Shown here: positions 11,834 through 22,865 of the stretch, one piece after another
Layout: the number at the start of each line of letters is the position of its first letter
Numbering within the stretch: the stretch's first letter is position 1
NCBI GenBank assembly: GCA_920105625.2
Contig: OV050032.1
Span: forward strand, 200,418,258-200,482,257
From: Clusia tigrina
Taxonomy: Eukaryota > Arthropoda > Insecta > Diptera > Clusiidae
DNA: 64,000 bases
Direction: 5' to 3'
Position numbers and translations under genes: made by a program
Notes under the pieces: generated by a model
Database searches by the model: none
What the model was told of the DNA's origin: nothing
Seen by the model: only the letters and a program-made list of their open reading frames with translations

Positions 11834-12098
11834 ACTAATCTGTTCAATTCATTCTTCCAGAGATCTAACAGACCAATACCTGAAAGGCTCTGAAGCACTA
11901 TATAAAGAAAAATCACCAACATTCTCTAATTTAGTCAAGTCATTCTTCCAGAGATCTAAAAGAACAATATCCGAAACACTATATCGTAAAATCACCAGCA
12001 TTCCCTAATCTGCCCAATTAATTCTTCGAGAGATCTAACAGGACAATATCCGATAGGCTCTGAAGCACTATATATAGAAAAATCACCAACATTCGCTT
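11834..12098 (+). repeat. Three direct repeats, about 80-90 bp
   Basis: Three units each contain ATTCTTC.AGAGATCTAA, ACAATA.CCGAAA/GGCTCTGAAG, CACTATAT and AAATCACCA.CATTC, starting near 11834, 11923 and 12001. The middle unit is shorter by an internal deletion. Confidence 0.85.
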
Positions 12099-12185
12099 TT
12101 AAACTAATGAGTTGTACTGTCCAAGGCCACAAAAATATACACTAATCCTTCTCTATATACAATAATATTGCTCTAAATATAACAG

Positions 12186-12262
12186 ACTACATATAGATAG
12201 ATAGATAGAAATGAGGTAGGCCGGAGAGCCGCCGAAGAAGGAGGTCTATACTATACATACGA
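12186..12262 (-). mobile_element. Dispersed element B, copy 2
   Basis: Reverse-complement copy: a (TAGA)n tail at the left, then GTAGGCCGGAGAGCCGCC and GAAGAAGGAGGTCT. Part of the segmental duplication; its partner is at 18078-18150. Confidence 0.75.
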
Positions 12263-12318
12263 GTATACTGAAACTATTCTGTAGTCACAGCTGATTCGCT
12301 GATAGTCAATAACAAATA

Positions 12319-12531
12319 TCATGGCAATAACTTCGTAGGAACCAATGGATCCATTACTATCAGCATTATCTCAAGGACAAGGTTTCTCTCATACAAATAC
12401 TTCAAATATACTCCTTCGTAGTGAGTAGTGTGGAATGGTGCGTTGGTCACGTCTATAATAAGGGGATTTGGACACACATTTGCAATGAAAATGTATGATT
12501 CCCATCGGTTTTCGGGCATTATAAACAACAC
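12319..12531 (-). CDS. Unrecognised 70-codon ORF in segmental duplication (doubtful)
   Basis: Starts MLFIMPENRWESYIFIA and is identical to the first 70 residues of the frame in the other duplication copy (18156-18413), which is longer only because its downstream stop differs. It has no recognisable domain, no clear start context and no codon bias away from the AT-rich surroundings. The identity is explained by the recent duplication, so it does not show selection. It could be a fragment of a decayed gene carried by the duplicated segment. I do not assign a function. Confidence 0.2.
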   Translation of the reverse strand: MLFIMPENRWESYIFIANVCPNPLIIDVTNAPFHTTHYEGVYLKYLYERNLVLEIMLIVMDPLVPTKLLP

Positions 12532-12594
12532 ATCTCAGAGCTATGCACAGTTGTAGTACTAATATAATCACTTGGGATGACTCGAAAGTTCCCC

Positions 12595-12682
12595 AAAATG
12601 TTTAATGATAACCAAAAGAGTTCCGCAAGGGATCACTAAATGTTTAACGATAACCAAAAGAGTTCCGCATGGGATCACTAAA
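12595..12682 (+). repeat. 42-bp repeat, 2 copies
   Basis: Two units built on AATGTTTAACGATAACCAAA then AGAGTTCCGCAAGGGATCAC. The paralogous segment has seven copies at 18477-18776. Confidence 0.92.
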
Positions 12683-12686
12683 TAAA

Positions 12687-13058
12687 CTTTAGTGCAGTCC
12701 TCCGAAAGTCGTTGCAAAACTAGCGATGAAAGTTAAATTTTGTCTGGACATAGTCACTTAAAAATTAGTTGATGGAACAATATATTGATGGACTCTTAGA
12801 GCACATTAGTGGGAGGTGTCCAGGGAGATGAAAGATTGTCTGGATGATCCCTGGAGAACAATAATTAATAAGCTTTAGTGCAGTCCTTCGAAAGTCGTTG
12901 CAAAACTAGCGATGAAAGTTAAATTTTGTCTGAAGATAGTCACTTAAGAATGCGTTGATCGAACAAACTTGAATGAACTTTTAGAGCACATTAGTGGGAA
13001 GTGTCCAGGGAGATGGAAGATTGTCTGATCGATCCATGGAGAACACAAATTAATAAGC
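12687..13058 (+). repeat. 186-bp tandem pair
   Basis: CTTTAGTGCAGTCC starts units at 12687 and 12873. Both continue with TTCGAAAGTCGTTGC (CTCCGAAAG in the first), GTGTCCAGGGAGATG and GGAGAACA. The same pair is present in the other segmental copy, so this tandem duplication preceded the segmental one. Confidence 0.92.
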
Positions 13059-13421
13059 TTTTGTATAGAATTTCTTTCTATTACTCAAGTAGGTGCATTT
13101 TTGAATTATTCCATATCAGAGTTAAAGTTTTGAGGTGTTGATAACGGTCAATTTGTATAATTATAATATTATTCAGTGAGTTCACCACCTGCAGTTAGCG
13201 TAGTACAATAGCCGAAGGCCCAGGTTCCACATGGAGTCACGAAGTCTCCCCTAAAATGAAGGAGGTCTCCTCTCCTCTGAAACACCAAATATTAAAATAA
13301 TTTTCACAATTCAAGTCTCTGAGCTAAAGATTCTGAATAAAGGATCATATAAGAATACGAGTTTATAGCAACAATTTTAGTATAGCTTCCCATAATGAGG
13401 AGGGTACAAGATCATCAGTCA

Positions 13422-14307
13422 AATGTGTGGATAGCAGGAAAGTTCAGTACTGCGGAATAACTACGGATAAACTCATATTAAGCTAGTAAAGCGTTGTAGC
13501 AAATATCGTATTATATATCGTATAATATATATCCTATATCGTATAATATATATCTTATTAATTCGATGTACCAATTATCGTATAATAGACACATCATCAT
13601 ATTTGTTTGTAGTACACAAACAGTTGAACTGAAAGAACTTCTGGGGAGTCTTAGGGAGATGAATGTTTTGTAGCCATTCAAGATTACAGCTGCATGGAGG
13701 CAATTTGCTTCCACAATCATTCAACTGGTTTATGTGGGCACTGACAACTGATTTCCACAGATCAACGCCAACTACTTTCCTCGGTCATGTGAAACAAAGA
13801 CGCTGAGCTTCAAATATTTAAATTGAAATATGCAAATATAGAAAAATATAGAAAAATATGTTCACTTGCTGAGCTAAACACAAACATCACGTGACTACAG
13901 ACCAAAATATATTCATTAATTTCCCAGCAAAAAGCACAACAAAGTTGAAAAACAAGAAATAATTGCAAATTGTAACACGAGCAACAACAACAACAAACAA
14001 AACAGAAATAATTGTTAATTCACTTTCATTTTCATTTGCATACGAATTAAAAATTATTCTTAAATTTATGCAGAAATGCACAGAAAATGGATTGAAAAAA
14101 AAGAAGAAATATTTTCCAAATTAGAGAAAGAAAATGGAAAAAGCATTTGTGAGGCAAACTTTTCCAACTGGGGAGGAAAAGGCCGCATTCAATGCAAATG
14201 ATTCCATCCACAAAAAGTGAACCAATTAAAAAGATTTCTAGGGTACAGACGTACTCTCCGATGCCTCTACAAATGATCAAGAGCCGTATTGAAGATGACA
14301 TGAAGAG
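13422..14307. other. No gene recognised
   Basis: AT-rich. A short TATCGTATAATATATATC repeat lies at about 13505-13580. ORFs of 64-84 codons on the minus strand show no domain. Confidence 0.5.
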
Positions 14308-14623
14308 AGAGGTAGAAGAAAGATGGAAGAAAGGTGGAAGAAAGGTGGAAGAAAGGTGGAAGAAAGGTGGAAGAAAGGTGGAGGAAAGGTGGAAGAACGG
14401 TGGAAGAAAGGTGGAAGAAAGGTGGAAGAACGGTGGAAGACAGGTGGAAGAAAGGTGGAAGGAAGGTGGAAGAAAGGTGGAAGAACGGTGGAAGACAGGT
14501 GGAAGAAAGGTGGAAGAACGGTGGAAGACAGGTGGAAGAAAGGTGGAAGAAAGGTGGAAAAAAGGTGGAAGAAAGTCGGAAGAAAGGTGGAAGAAAGGTG
14601 GAAGAAAGGTGGAAGAAAGGTGA
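14308..14623 (+). repeat. 11-bp satellite (GGTGGAAGAAA)
   Basis: About 29 units of GGTGGAAGAAA with GGTGGAAGAAC and GGTGGAAGACA variants; variants recur in a loose higher-order pattern. Since 11 is not a multiple of three, every frame cycles through all three phases and encodes the same kind of 11-residue repeat (VEERWKKGGRK on the plus strand, FFHLSSTFLPP on the minus), so all frames look open. These are artefacts, not proteins. Confidence 0.95.
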
Positions 14624-14629
14624 GTATTT

Positions 14630-15215
14630 CCGCATCTAAAATCGCAAGGCTCATGTGCAAACCGTACGGCACTCAGACCAAATCGTTACTGGCTGGCACT
14701 TCCGAGGAAGGATAACAGAACGGTAATAGAAAAACTGACAGGTCACTGTCCAACGGCGGTACAGGATAAAAGGAAGGGACCCACAAACAATAATGAATGC
14801 AGGAAATGTGTGGAGCTGGGCAAAAAGGAAGCTTTGGAGCATATACTATGTCTGCTGGACAGGCGCTCACCGTCTAAGCGGTAACTATACTCGGCTTGGG
14901 TGGTCAGTGCGTGTGCAGCGCCCCATCCGTGGTAGCACAATGGGCCATTATTTGTGCCTGAGTGTGCTTCTATGCCTATGCCCCGTTTAAAGGACTAGAA
15001 GAGGTCGCACAATTAGGGACTCTACTATGCTTATCCCCCGCAATTTAGAAAACGCGCCTAACACATCTGGGAGCCCCTTGGTTTGAAGGACTAGAAGCAG
15101 TTGCACCATTAGGCACTCTACTATGCTTATCCCCCGCAATACCGAAAAACCGAACACATCTAGGAAGGACTAGAAGAGGTCGCACAATTAGGGACTGAAA
15201 GAGCAAAACTGTTCC
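14630..15215 (+). mobile_element. LINE ORF2 C-terminal remnant
   Basis: KPYGTQTKSLLA, then LTGHCPTAVQDKRKG and a C-x2-C knuckle with EALEHILCLLDRR give the LINE C-terminal zinc-knuckle block across one frameshift. Downstream, the tail motif HLGAPWFEGLEAVAPLGT occurs at about 15060-15115. That tail is tandemly repeated, with GGACTAGAAG starting at 14992, 15088 and 15168. No RT or RNase H is left. Confidence 0.78.
14992..15200 (+). repeat. Tandem repeat of LINE tail, 2.4 copies
   Basis: Units of about 96 and 80 bp beginning GGACTAGAAG and including GGCACTCTACTATGC and TTATCCCCCGCAAT. The translation corresponds to the post-knuckle tail (EGLEAVAPLGT) of the LINE remnant. Confidence 0.85.
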
Positions 15216-15612
15216 ACATTTCGAAATCGCAGTATCAACAGGGCACTGGAGATTACTGGAGCTTAACAGTAGAACCATTGATCATGGTATTGTATAATAC
15301 AAACTCCCTGGAAGTGAGTGATCTGTTGGTATAGGCAGGAAACAAATTTATGTGCGAATGATAAAATTGGCTTAAGGTTCACGAAAATCTGGTCTGAAAG
15401 AGAAAAACTGTTCCACATTTAGAGAGGCTTTACTACATAATCTATAGACAATAAGTTAAGAAGTCTAAAACTCTTCCACGTTTAGCATGTTTGCACTAAG
15501 TCTCAAAGGAACTCTTATAGAGGCTTGACAGTAGAACCATTGAACATGGTATTGTATAATACAAACTCCCTGGAAATAAGTAACCTGTTGGTATAGGCAG
15601 GAATCATATATA
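15195..15612 (+). repeat. Interleaved direct duplication, about 200-260 bp
   Basis: AAAACTGTTCCACATTT occurs at about 15206 and 15405. GGTATTGTATAATACAAACT occurs at about 15285 and 15547, followed each time by TGTTGGTATAGGCAGGAA. The GTATTGTATAATAC core is a near-palindrome. Confidence 0.8.
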
Positions 15613-15805
15613 ATCAGTTACAAATAAAATAAAGAATCATCCTATACTGATATCACGTGCTTCAACCATTCTCGAAGAGCAAGAACGCGACATAGTGACA
15701 GAACGAAAGAGAGTTAGAGGGACTGAGGAAGACATAAAGAGTGGGTTTGAGACAGTGAGTCAGAATGAGAGAGGGAGACAGAAATGTAGATGGTGGAATT
15801 CACAT
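15613..15805. other. No gene recognised
   Basis: Short mixed region containing a GA-rich stretch (15700-15780). Nothing recognised. Confidence 0.5.
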
Positions 15806-16175
15806 TATTGATCATATTGCTAAACTGAATCATCCCATCTCTTATCATTCAAATAATAGGCTTCATAATGTTGATACTGATCCATATTATACTGGCTACT
15901 TTAAGAGTTTTGTTTTTGTTCTTGTATTGATCATTTTGCTACACTGAATCATCTCATCTCTTATCAACAGAAGAATAGTCGTCGTTATACTGATGTTGAT
16001 TGATATTACATTAGCAACTTAAGAGATATTTTTCTATTCTTCTTGTATTGATCCTATTGCTAAACTGAATCATCTCATCTCTTAACAATAGAATTACAGG
16101 CTTCGTAATATTGATATTGGTTGATATTATATTAGCTCATTTAGACCTCTCTTTCTATTCGATTCTTGCACTAAG
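15806..16175 (+). repeat. Three direct repeats, about 123 bp
   Basis: Each unit has TATTGATCATATTGCTAAAC, TGAATCATC.CATCTCTTA, then a TTGATATTG..TGATATTATA block and TTCTATTC. Units start near 15806, 15926 and 16052. Confidence 0.87.
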
Positions 16176-17264
16176 AACTCATAGTTCGAACAGTGCTATC
16201 AATAAGAAAAAAGTCTATTGAAGAAGAGCTCCACATTTCACTACTTCACAGATCAGTTTCAAGTCGAATTGCTGCAGATATTATGAAGGCTGATTTTGCC
16301 TAAGTAACCTGAACTAACCTGAACTAACCTGAACCAACCCGATTTAAAGCCAACGATTTACTTTCAATGCCGTACTCACATGTACAACTTTTCGGCATAT
16401 CTTCCGAACGTTAGTTACGCGGTTTTATTTCACTAAAAAAATGTTCCTAAGCTCATCTTTTTCCAATTTGTAAAATTTGCTTTCGTTCAACTGTGAGGGG
16501 GGTTTCTCGGACGGTTTGTTTGGTTTCTTTCGTTGCTTAAGTGGCCAATCATTGACTTTAATTGTTATCAGCCGCTTGAGCAATTTCGATCATTCAGAGG
16601 CATACAAGAGTGGTGTGCTCCAGCCAACGCAGTGAACACATAGGATGGATGGTCGGATGAAGCCCACCAATACAGAGCATCATCAGTGAAGATGATCATT
16701 ATGATGATGACAAACCCGGCCTGCCTGTCGGCCTGCCTGCCTGCCTGCCTGGCCACTTGAAGCATCAGCAGCAATGCTCATAAGTAATTTGAGTCAATTA
16801 AGCTAATATTACACAAGTTCGTGAAGTAGAAGAAAAACAAAAACACAACCAAATCAACTCGAGTCAATTTTAAAATTCAACCAGAGACAAAGTGGAACGA
16901 AATGATGCACAAATGGACCTAAATTAAAAGGGAGATAACAGTTTTTGCTCTTTCGAAATACTCGCACATTGCATGAGTAACGCGATCGGTTAAAGTACGA
17001 GAAGAAACAACAAAAAGTTCATAGAAATGCTATAAAACGAGTCTGGAGTAGATCTTTGAATTCTTCCATTGGGTATGTTTGTGTTCAGATTCAAAGCTTG
17101 GCAAATTGATCATGGAGCGGTATAACTTTCCAGATCTATTACGATTAACGGAAAACCAATCCTATGGAAGCAATTAAGAACAAAAGGAATTTAGGGAATT
17201 TAAGAAGTGTGTAGGAGTCTGGGGCATCCAACCCACATAATGCATAGAGAGCCTTTACCAGAAA
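16176..17264. other. No gene; CTAACCTGAA and TGCC short repeats
   Basis: No coding region supported. A run of about four CTAACCTGAA units lies at 16302-16340; CTAACC-rich tails also follow the LINE remnant at 33170, so this may be a LINE 3' tail. A (CTGC)n run lies at 16721-16752. Confidence 0.5.
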
Positions 17265-17665
17265 ATCTATAGACAATAAGTTCAGAAGTCTAGAACAGCA
17301 GTTACAAGAGAGTGGAGCGGTCAATCTTCAACTTGAGTTGGGAAAGTGGCACTTACTCAAGTAGGGTAGGTAAAAAAATGTGAAGAATCACACAAACAAC
17401 AGAAAATAAATGAAGAAGCTTAGACAAGCAGTTACAGAAAAGGAGTGGAGGAGTCGTTAATTTTCAGCATGAGTTGGGAGAGTAGCTCTTACTCACGTTG
17501 GATAGGTAAAAAAATGTGAAGAATCACACAATAAATAGAAACTATATTAAGAAGTTTCGAACAGCAGTTACAGAAAGGAAAGTGAAGGGGTCAATCTTCA
17601 ACTTGAGTTGGGAAAGAGCACTTACTCTAGTAAGGGTAGGTAGAATGATATGAAGAACTTTTCCA
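17265..17665 (+). repeat. Three direct repeats, about 123 bp
   Basis: Units share ACAGCAGTTACA, GTCAATCTTCAACTTGAGTT, CTTACTC..GTAGGTA and ATGTGAAGAATCACACAA. AATCTATAGACAATAAGTT at the left also occurs at about 15440, linking this array to the duplication there. Confidence 0.87.
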
Positions 17666-18021
17666 GCAGGGATCTTAGACTAGTAAATAGACTTTTGAAA
17701 TGCATGTTTTTAACGCAGAATAAAGACAGTCATCCAAGCTGCAACAAAACTAAGCACTATTTAACAAATTTCCGAATCTGGCTTCCGGAATCTGGAATGT
17801 GTGCTCCCGATAAAAGGAATATGTAAACAATTTTCTGAACAGAAGAAAGGACACGTGTTTGTGGAGCATCCGGTGACCAAGTAATCAACAGAAGAAACAT
17901 TAAATAAACTTAAGTTGACAGCTTTGGCAGCTGATTGGTTCCCTTAGTTATAATTTTAAATTGTAATTAGTTATAATTTAAAATGGCATTAGTCGACCAA
18001 TTTGATCTTTGGTACTTTAAG
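17666..18021. other. No gene recognised
   Basis: AT-rich; includes a TTATAATTTAAAAT-type inverted repeat at about 17946-17986. Nothing else was seen. Confidence 0.5.
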
Positions 18022-18077
18022 TAATAATCCTTCCCTATACAGAATAATCCTGCTTTATCAATACCAGACTACGTAGA

Positions 18078-18150
18078 GATAGATAGCTAGAAGTGGGGTA
18101 GGCTGCAGAGCCGCCGAAGAAGGAGGTCTATACTATACATACGAGTATAC
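18078..18150 (-). mobile_element. Dispersed element B, copy 3
   Basis: Reverse-complement copy with a short TAGA-type tail, then GTAGGCTGCAGAGCCGCC and GAAGAAGGAGGTCT. Part of segmental copy 2. Confidence 0.75.
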
Positions 18151-18155
18151 TGAAA

Positions 18156-18413
18156 CTATTCTGTAGTCACAACTGACTCGCTGACAATCAATAATAAATA
18201 TAATGGCAATAACTTCGTAGGAACCAATGGATCCATTACTATCAGCATTATCTCAAGGACAAGGTTTCTCTCATACAAATACTTCAAATATACTCCTTCG
18301 TAGTGAGTAGTGTGGAATGGTGCGTTGGTCACGTCTATAATAAGGGGATTTGGACACACATTTGCAATGAAAATGTATGATTCCCATCGGTTTTCGGGCA
18401 TTATAAACAACAC
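18156..18413 (-). CDS. Unrecognised 85-codon ORF in segmental duplication (doubtful)
   Basis: Same N-terminal 70 residues as the ORF at 12319-12531, with 15 further residues (LYLLLIVSESVVTTE) because the stop is lost. No domain recognised. The extension changing freely between copies argues against a constrained protein. Confidence 0.18.
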   Translation of the reverse strand: MLFIMPENRWESYIFIANVCPNPLIIDVTNAPFHTTHYEGVYLKYLYERNLVLEIMLIVMDPLVPTKLLPLYLLLIVSESVVTTE

Positions 18414-18476
18414 ATCTCAGAGCTATGCACAGTTGTAGTACTAATATAATCACTTGGGATGACTCGAAAGTTCCCC

Positions 18477-18776
18477 AAAATGTTTAATGATAACCAAAAG
18501 AGTTCCGCAAGGGATCACTAAATGTTTAACGATAACCAAAAGAGTTCCGCAAGGGATCACTAAATGTTTAACGATAACCAAAAGAGTTCCGCAAGGGATC
18601 ACTAAATGTTTAACGATAACCAAAAGAGTTCCGCAAGGGATCACTAAATGTTTAATGATAACCAAAAGAGTTCCGCATGGGGTCACTAAATGTTTAACGA
18701 TAACCAAAAGAGTTCCGCATGGGATCACTAAATGTTTAACGATAACCAAAAGAGTTCCGCATGGGATCACTAAATA
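18477..18776 (+). repeat. 42-bp array, 7 copies
   Basis: Seven units, each with TTTAACGATAACCAAA then AGAGTTCCGCAAGGGATCAC. The last three carry GCATGGG instead of GCAAGGG, and the other segmental copy keeps one unit of each type. Being 14 codons long, it leaves a 96-119 residue open frame on each strand; these are artefacts. Confidence 0.95.
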
Positions 18777-18778
18777 AA

Positions 18779-19150
18779 CTTTAGTGCAGTCCTTCGAAAG
18801 TCGTTGCAAAACTAGCGATGAAAGTTAAATTTTGTCTGAAGATAGTCACTTAAGAATGAGTTGATCGAACAAACTTGAATGAACTTTTCGAGCACATAAG
18901 TGGGAAGTGTCCAGGGAGATGGAAGATTGTCTGGATGATCCCTGGAGAACAATAATTAATAAGCTTTAGTGCAGTCCTTCGAAAGTCGTTGCAAAACTAG
19001 CGATGAAAGTAAAATTTTGTCTGAAGATAGTCACTTAAGAATGCGTTGATCGAACAAACTTGAATGAACTTTTAGAGCACATTAGTGGGAAGTGTCCAGG
19101 GAGATGGAAGATTGTCTGATCGATCCATGGAGAACACAAATTAATAAGCT
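18779..19150 (+). repeat. 185-bp tandem pair
   Basis: Same pair as 12687-13058, units starting CTTTAGTGCAGTCC at 18779 and 18964. Confidence 0.92.
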
Positions 19151-19509
19151 TTTGTATAGAATTTCTTTCTATTACTCAAGTAGGTGCATTTTTGAATTAT
19201 TCCATATCAGAGTTAAAGTTTTGAGGTATTGATAACGGTCAATTTGTATAATTATAATATTATTCAGTGAGTTCACCACCTGCAGTTAGCGTAGTACAAT
19301 AGCCGAAGGCCCAGGTACCACATGGGGTCACGAAGTCTCCCCTAAAACGAAGGAGGTCTCCTCTCCTCTGAAACACCAAATATTAAAATCATTTTCACAA
19401 TTCAAGTTTCTGAGCTACAGATTCTGAATAAAGGATCACACAGGAATACGAGTTTATAGCAACAATTTTAGTATAGCTTCCCATAATGAAAAGGGTACAA
19501 GATCATCAG

Positions 19510-19984
19510 GCCCAGCTTCGATTCCTGAACGGGCTCATAGTTCTGGGACATAATAAGTACTTGGGGGAAAAATTGCCCTGCATTGAAAGATCTCTGAAAG
19601 ATCTCCGATGAGGACAAGTAGCGTGTCCGCAATAGTTATAATATCTGCCAAAATATTTCAATAATTCTCCGTTTGACAATTATGATGTGCATCTACGGTG
19701 TGCAACTTGTCTGGCAATAAATTCGGGAGAAATACTCGAAATTATTCATCATCATTGTTGGCTGGACGGTCCGCGTTGAACCTTGACCTCCCACAACTTA
19801 ATTATTCTACACATTAATAGCTCCCACCAACACTTGTGGATCCTAAAAAGTCACGCGGCTATTTTGGTGCAGATTTATTTTTTTATTTATTTATTTATTT
19901 AATTAGATTAGAAGAAGAAATTCCCCGCTTCCTTCGTCTCTTCTTCTCCTCACAGAACTTATACATTGACGAGCTACTATTATA
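19510..19984. other. No gene; sequence shared with 26300-26370
   Basis: No coding region. At about 19745-19800 a TCATCATTGT..GACGG..TGAACC block followed by TTGACCTCCCACAA matches 26310-26363. A (TTTA)n run lies at 19876-19905. Confidence 0.5.
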
Positions 19985-20818
19985 GACAGTCTAAGAATAA
20001 TCTTAGGATTATGACAGACCTACTCACAGGACACTGTAAATTGAACTCACATATACTGAGGATGGGGGTCACCTCGGACGGCTCCTGAAGACTCTTTATA
20101 GAGCAAGAGGAGACGTCCTTGCATGTGCTGACACAATGCCCGAATCTCTCTAAGAACAGTCTTAGAATAATGTCAAGCCTACTCACAGGACACTGTAAAT
20201 ATGAACTCAAGACCGGCTCCTGAAGATTCTTTATAGAGCAAGAGGAGACGTCCTTGCATGAGCTGACACAATGTCCGAATCTCTCTAAGAACAGTCTTAG
20301 AATGATGTCAAGCCTACTCACAGGACACTGTAAATATGAACTCACGGCCGGCTCCTGAAGATTCTTTATAGAGCAAGAGGAGACGTCCTTGCATGTGCTG
20401 ACACAATGTCCGAATCTCTCTAAGAACAGTCTTAGAATGATGTCAAGCCTACTCACAGGACACTGTAAATATGAACTCACGGCCGGCTCCTCAAGATTCT
20501 TTATAGAGCAAGAGGAGACGTCCTTGCATGTGCTGACACAATGCCCGAATCTCTCTAAGAACAGTCTTAGAATAATGTCAAGCCTACTCACAGGACACTG
20601 TAAATATGAACTCAAGACCGGCTCCTGAAGATTCTTTATAGAGCAAGAGGAGACGTCCTTGCATGAGCTGACACAATGTCCGAATCTCTCTAAGAACAGT
20701 CTTAGAATGATGTCAAGCCTACTCACAGGACACTGTAAATATGAACTCACGGCCGGCTCCTGAAGATTCTTTATAGAGCAAGAGGAGACGTCCTTGCATG
20801 TGCTGACATAATGCCCAG
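19985..20818 (+). repeat. 135-bp satellite derived from LINE zinc-knuckle coding sequence
   Basis: Six units. Units starting AAGAACAGTCTTAGAAT lie at 20152, 20287, 20422, 20557 and 20692, exactly 135 bp apart. The first unit (about 19988-20151) is longer and translates with MGVTSDGS where the others have a deletion. The plus-strand translation LLTGHCK..FIEQEETSLHVLTQCPN is the LINE ORF2 C-terminal block. Variants run A-B-C-A-B across units 2-6, i.e. a 405-bp higher-order period. The 298-residue minus-strand frame is array read-through, made possible by the 45-codon period. Confidence 0.92.
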
Positions 20819-21418
20819 CTTTATAACAATTTTGAGTCACCATTACACAGCTGAACAGTAATAGAAAGGATGCCAAATAATGAGAAGGCCAAGGACTGTG
20901 GCACCTTTGGGGGAGTTTATGGTTGAGTTCATATCAGTCAACTGCATGCCACTTGGTTTAGTGGCGCTGGAGATTATATTGAATCCGTACCAAATTCTCT
21001 TTTCACAGTACTGACTTTCCCCTGATCACTCACTCAACGCGCTCTTCCTTGATAATTACATACATTTTTGTTAATAAAACATCGATTTTCAAGTAAAATA
21101 AGTAAATAAATAAAACGAAGAGGCAGTTTTTTATATTAACTATTTGCAAAATGATTCTTTACAATTTTTGGTCCAAAGCTCGTTAACACCTTCTTCACAA
21201 TTGATGTACAGAAGACGTATACTATAGTAGTATATACTATATAAAATGTTTAATTGTATTCAATATAATATATTTATAAATTTTTGTAACATTTCTTTCA
21301 ATATTTTTATATATTTCACTGCTCAGAGAATTCACGTTCGATCTTCGAAACTGATTCACGGACACTGAATACCAAACGCCCAATTCTCATAACAGACGAT
21401 CACGAACCCCCGCGAGAA
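20819..21418. other. No gene recognised
   Basis: AT-rich, with long A/T stretches at 21060-21310. Nothing recognised. Confidence 0.5.
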
Positions 21419-21545
21419 AAACACACACACACACACATACACACACACGTACACATGCAAACAAGCGAAAAAAGCAGCCGGAGACGATGATGATGATGAT
21501 GATGATGATGACGGAGATGATGATGATGATGATGATGATGATGTT
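21419..21545 (+). repeat. CA and GAT microsatellites
   Basis: (CA)n at about 21420-21458 and (GAT)n at 21486-21544 interrupted by GACGGA. Ser- or His-rich short frames on the minus strand come from these. Confidence 0.92.
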
Positions 21546-22150
21546 GATAACGGCGACGGCGCAGGAGAATGCGGCATAGAAGAAAACTCAATTCAAATGG
21601 TCAATTCTTCAATACGAAAAAAACAAACGCCTTCTTCTGAGTGTGCTCACACACACTTCCTGAATATCTGCAACAGAACTGAACAGTGTAGTCCAGAGAG
21701 AACTGACTGGGCTCTGGCGTCTGTTGCCTTGAATCACAACATGCTAAGAAGAGTCATGAGAATTTTGAGAAAAATCAAAAATAATTATTCAAGTGCGAAC
21801 TTTTTTTTGAAGTGAATGATGAAAAAGCGATCAAATGCGAAGCAATCGCATGAGACATCAAAGGACAGGACGACGTCATGAAGTGAACAGAAACACAGAC
21901 GAAGAGAACAGCTGCAGAAGAGAGAATAGTGCAAGTTTAATTAGAAATGACAAGTGGAGAAAGTCCACAGCCAATGTGGAAAGTAGACGCAAGATAAATG
22001 AAGACCATGAAGGCTAAATTCTGACACTGTGAAGCCAAAAATATTATAGAATAAGTAGAATAATAAGGAATCGTTGGAATTCATGAATGAATAGGCAAAT
22101 GTGAGCGACAGAATGTAAGAAACATAAACACATTATAGCAAAGAATCGTA
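21546..22150. other. No gene recognised
   Basis: ORFs at 21597-21815 and 21835-22017 are short and lack domains or splice signals that would support them. Confidence 0.4.
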
Positions 22151-22560
22151 TGGTAGCAAAGATTGTACAAAACAATAAAAAATGGGATCTGAAAGATCAA
22201 AAACAAATCGATGAAAAACAAATTGGTGAAAGAATAAAGGATAGCATAGAATCGTATATCAAAAGGTAATAAAGATTATACAAAACAATAAAGAATGCGA
22301 TCTGAAAGATCAAAAACAAATTGGTGGAAAACAAATTGATGAAAAACAAATTGGTGAAAGAATAAATGATAGCATAGAATCGTATTTCAAAAGGTAGTGA
22401 AGATTATACAAAACAATAAAGAATGGGATCTGAAAGATCAAAAACAAATTGAGGAAGAACAAATTGGTGACAAACAAATTGGTGAAAAACAAAAAATGTG
22501 AAAAACAAATTGGTGAACAACAAAAAAGGTTGAAAGAGAAGCAAAAATTAACCCCAATAA
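22151..22560 (+). repeat. Three direct repeats, about 111-129 bp
   Basis: Units contain ACAAAACAATAAA.AATG, GATCTGAAAGATCAAAAAC (with the palindrome GATCTGAAAGATC), several AAACAAATTGGTGAA words, and GATAGCATAGAATCGTAT. Starts near 22168, 22279 and 22408; the AAACAAATTGGTG word is further multiplied at the right end. Confidence 0.85.
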
Positions 22561-22865
22561 TAATAAAATAAACTATAGCATAATGCAATCTCAACATAAT
22601 CAAGTATATAACATTAGGTATGTTGAAAACTAACAGATCGACAGTATTTATTCAGCAAATTAAATCAAAAGTATGAACGATCCGAAGAAACTACAGACTT
22701 GGGAGGAAAAATAGATGATAAGAATTTATGTTAAGTAGAAGACCATAGAAAATATCCAATGGTATAAAATATCAAATAATGATATTGAAAACAAACAAAA
22801 ACCAGAAGGTGAGAACAGTTGCATTGAGGATTTAAATAGGAAAGCATTTAAATAGAAAGCAGAAG
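22561..22865. other. No gene recognised
   Basis: AT-rich; nothing seen. Confidence 0.4.

Larger units (their letters stand above)
12140..13421 (+). repeat. Segmental duplication, copy 1
   Basis: Matches 18022-19509 in the same orientation over its whole length, about 97-99% by eye; the block 12334-12610 appears identical. It ends at TACAAGATCATCAG in both copies, after which the flanks differ. Internal order: element B (minus), an unrecognised ORF, a 42-bp array (2 copies here, 7 in the other) and a 186-bp tandem pair. Copies are 5.9 kb apart. Confidence 0.93.
18022..19509 (+). repeat. Segmental duplication, copy 2
   Basis: Partner of 12140-13421 with the same internal order. Longer by about 210 bp, almost entirely from five extra 42-bp units. 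It ends at the same TACAAGATCATCAG boundary. Confidence 0.93.

Noticed and set aside
16302..16340. CTAACCTGAA repeats as telomere-like sequence
   Set aside because: Only about four units, not the TTAGG type, and flies lack telomerase repeats; a LINE 3' tail is more likely.
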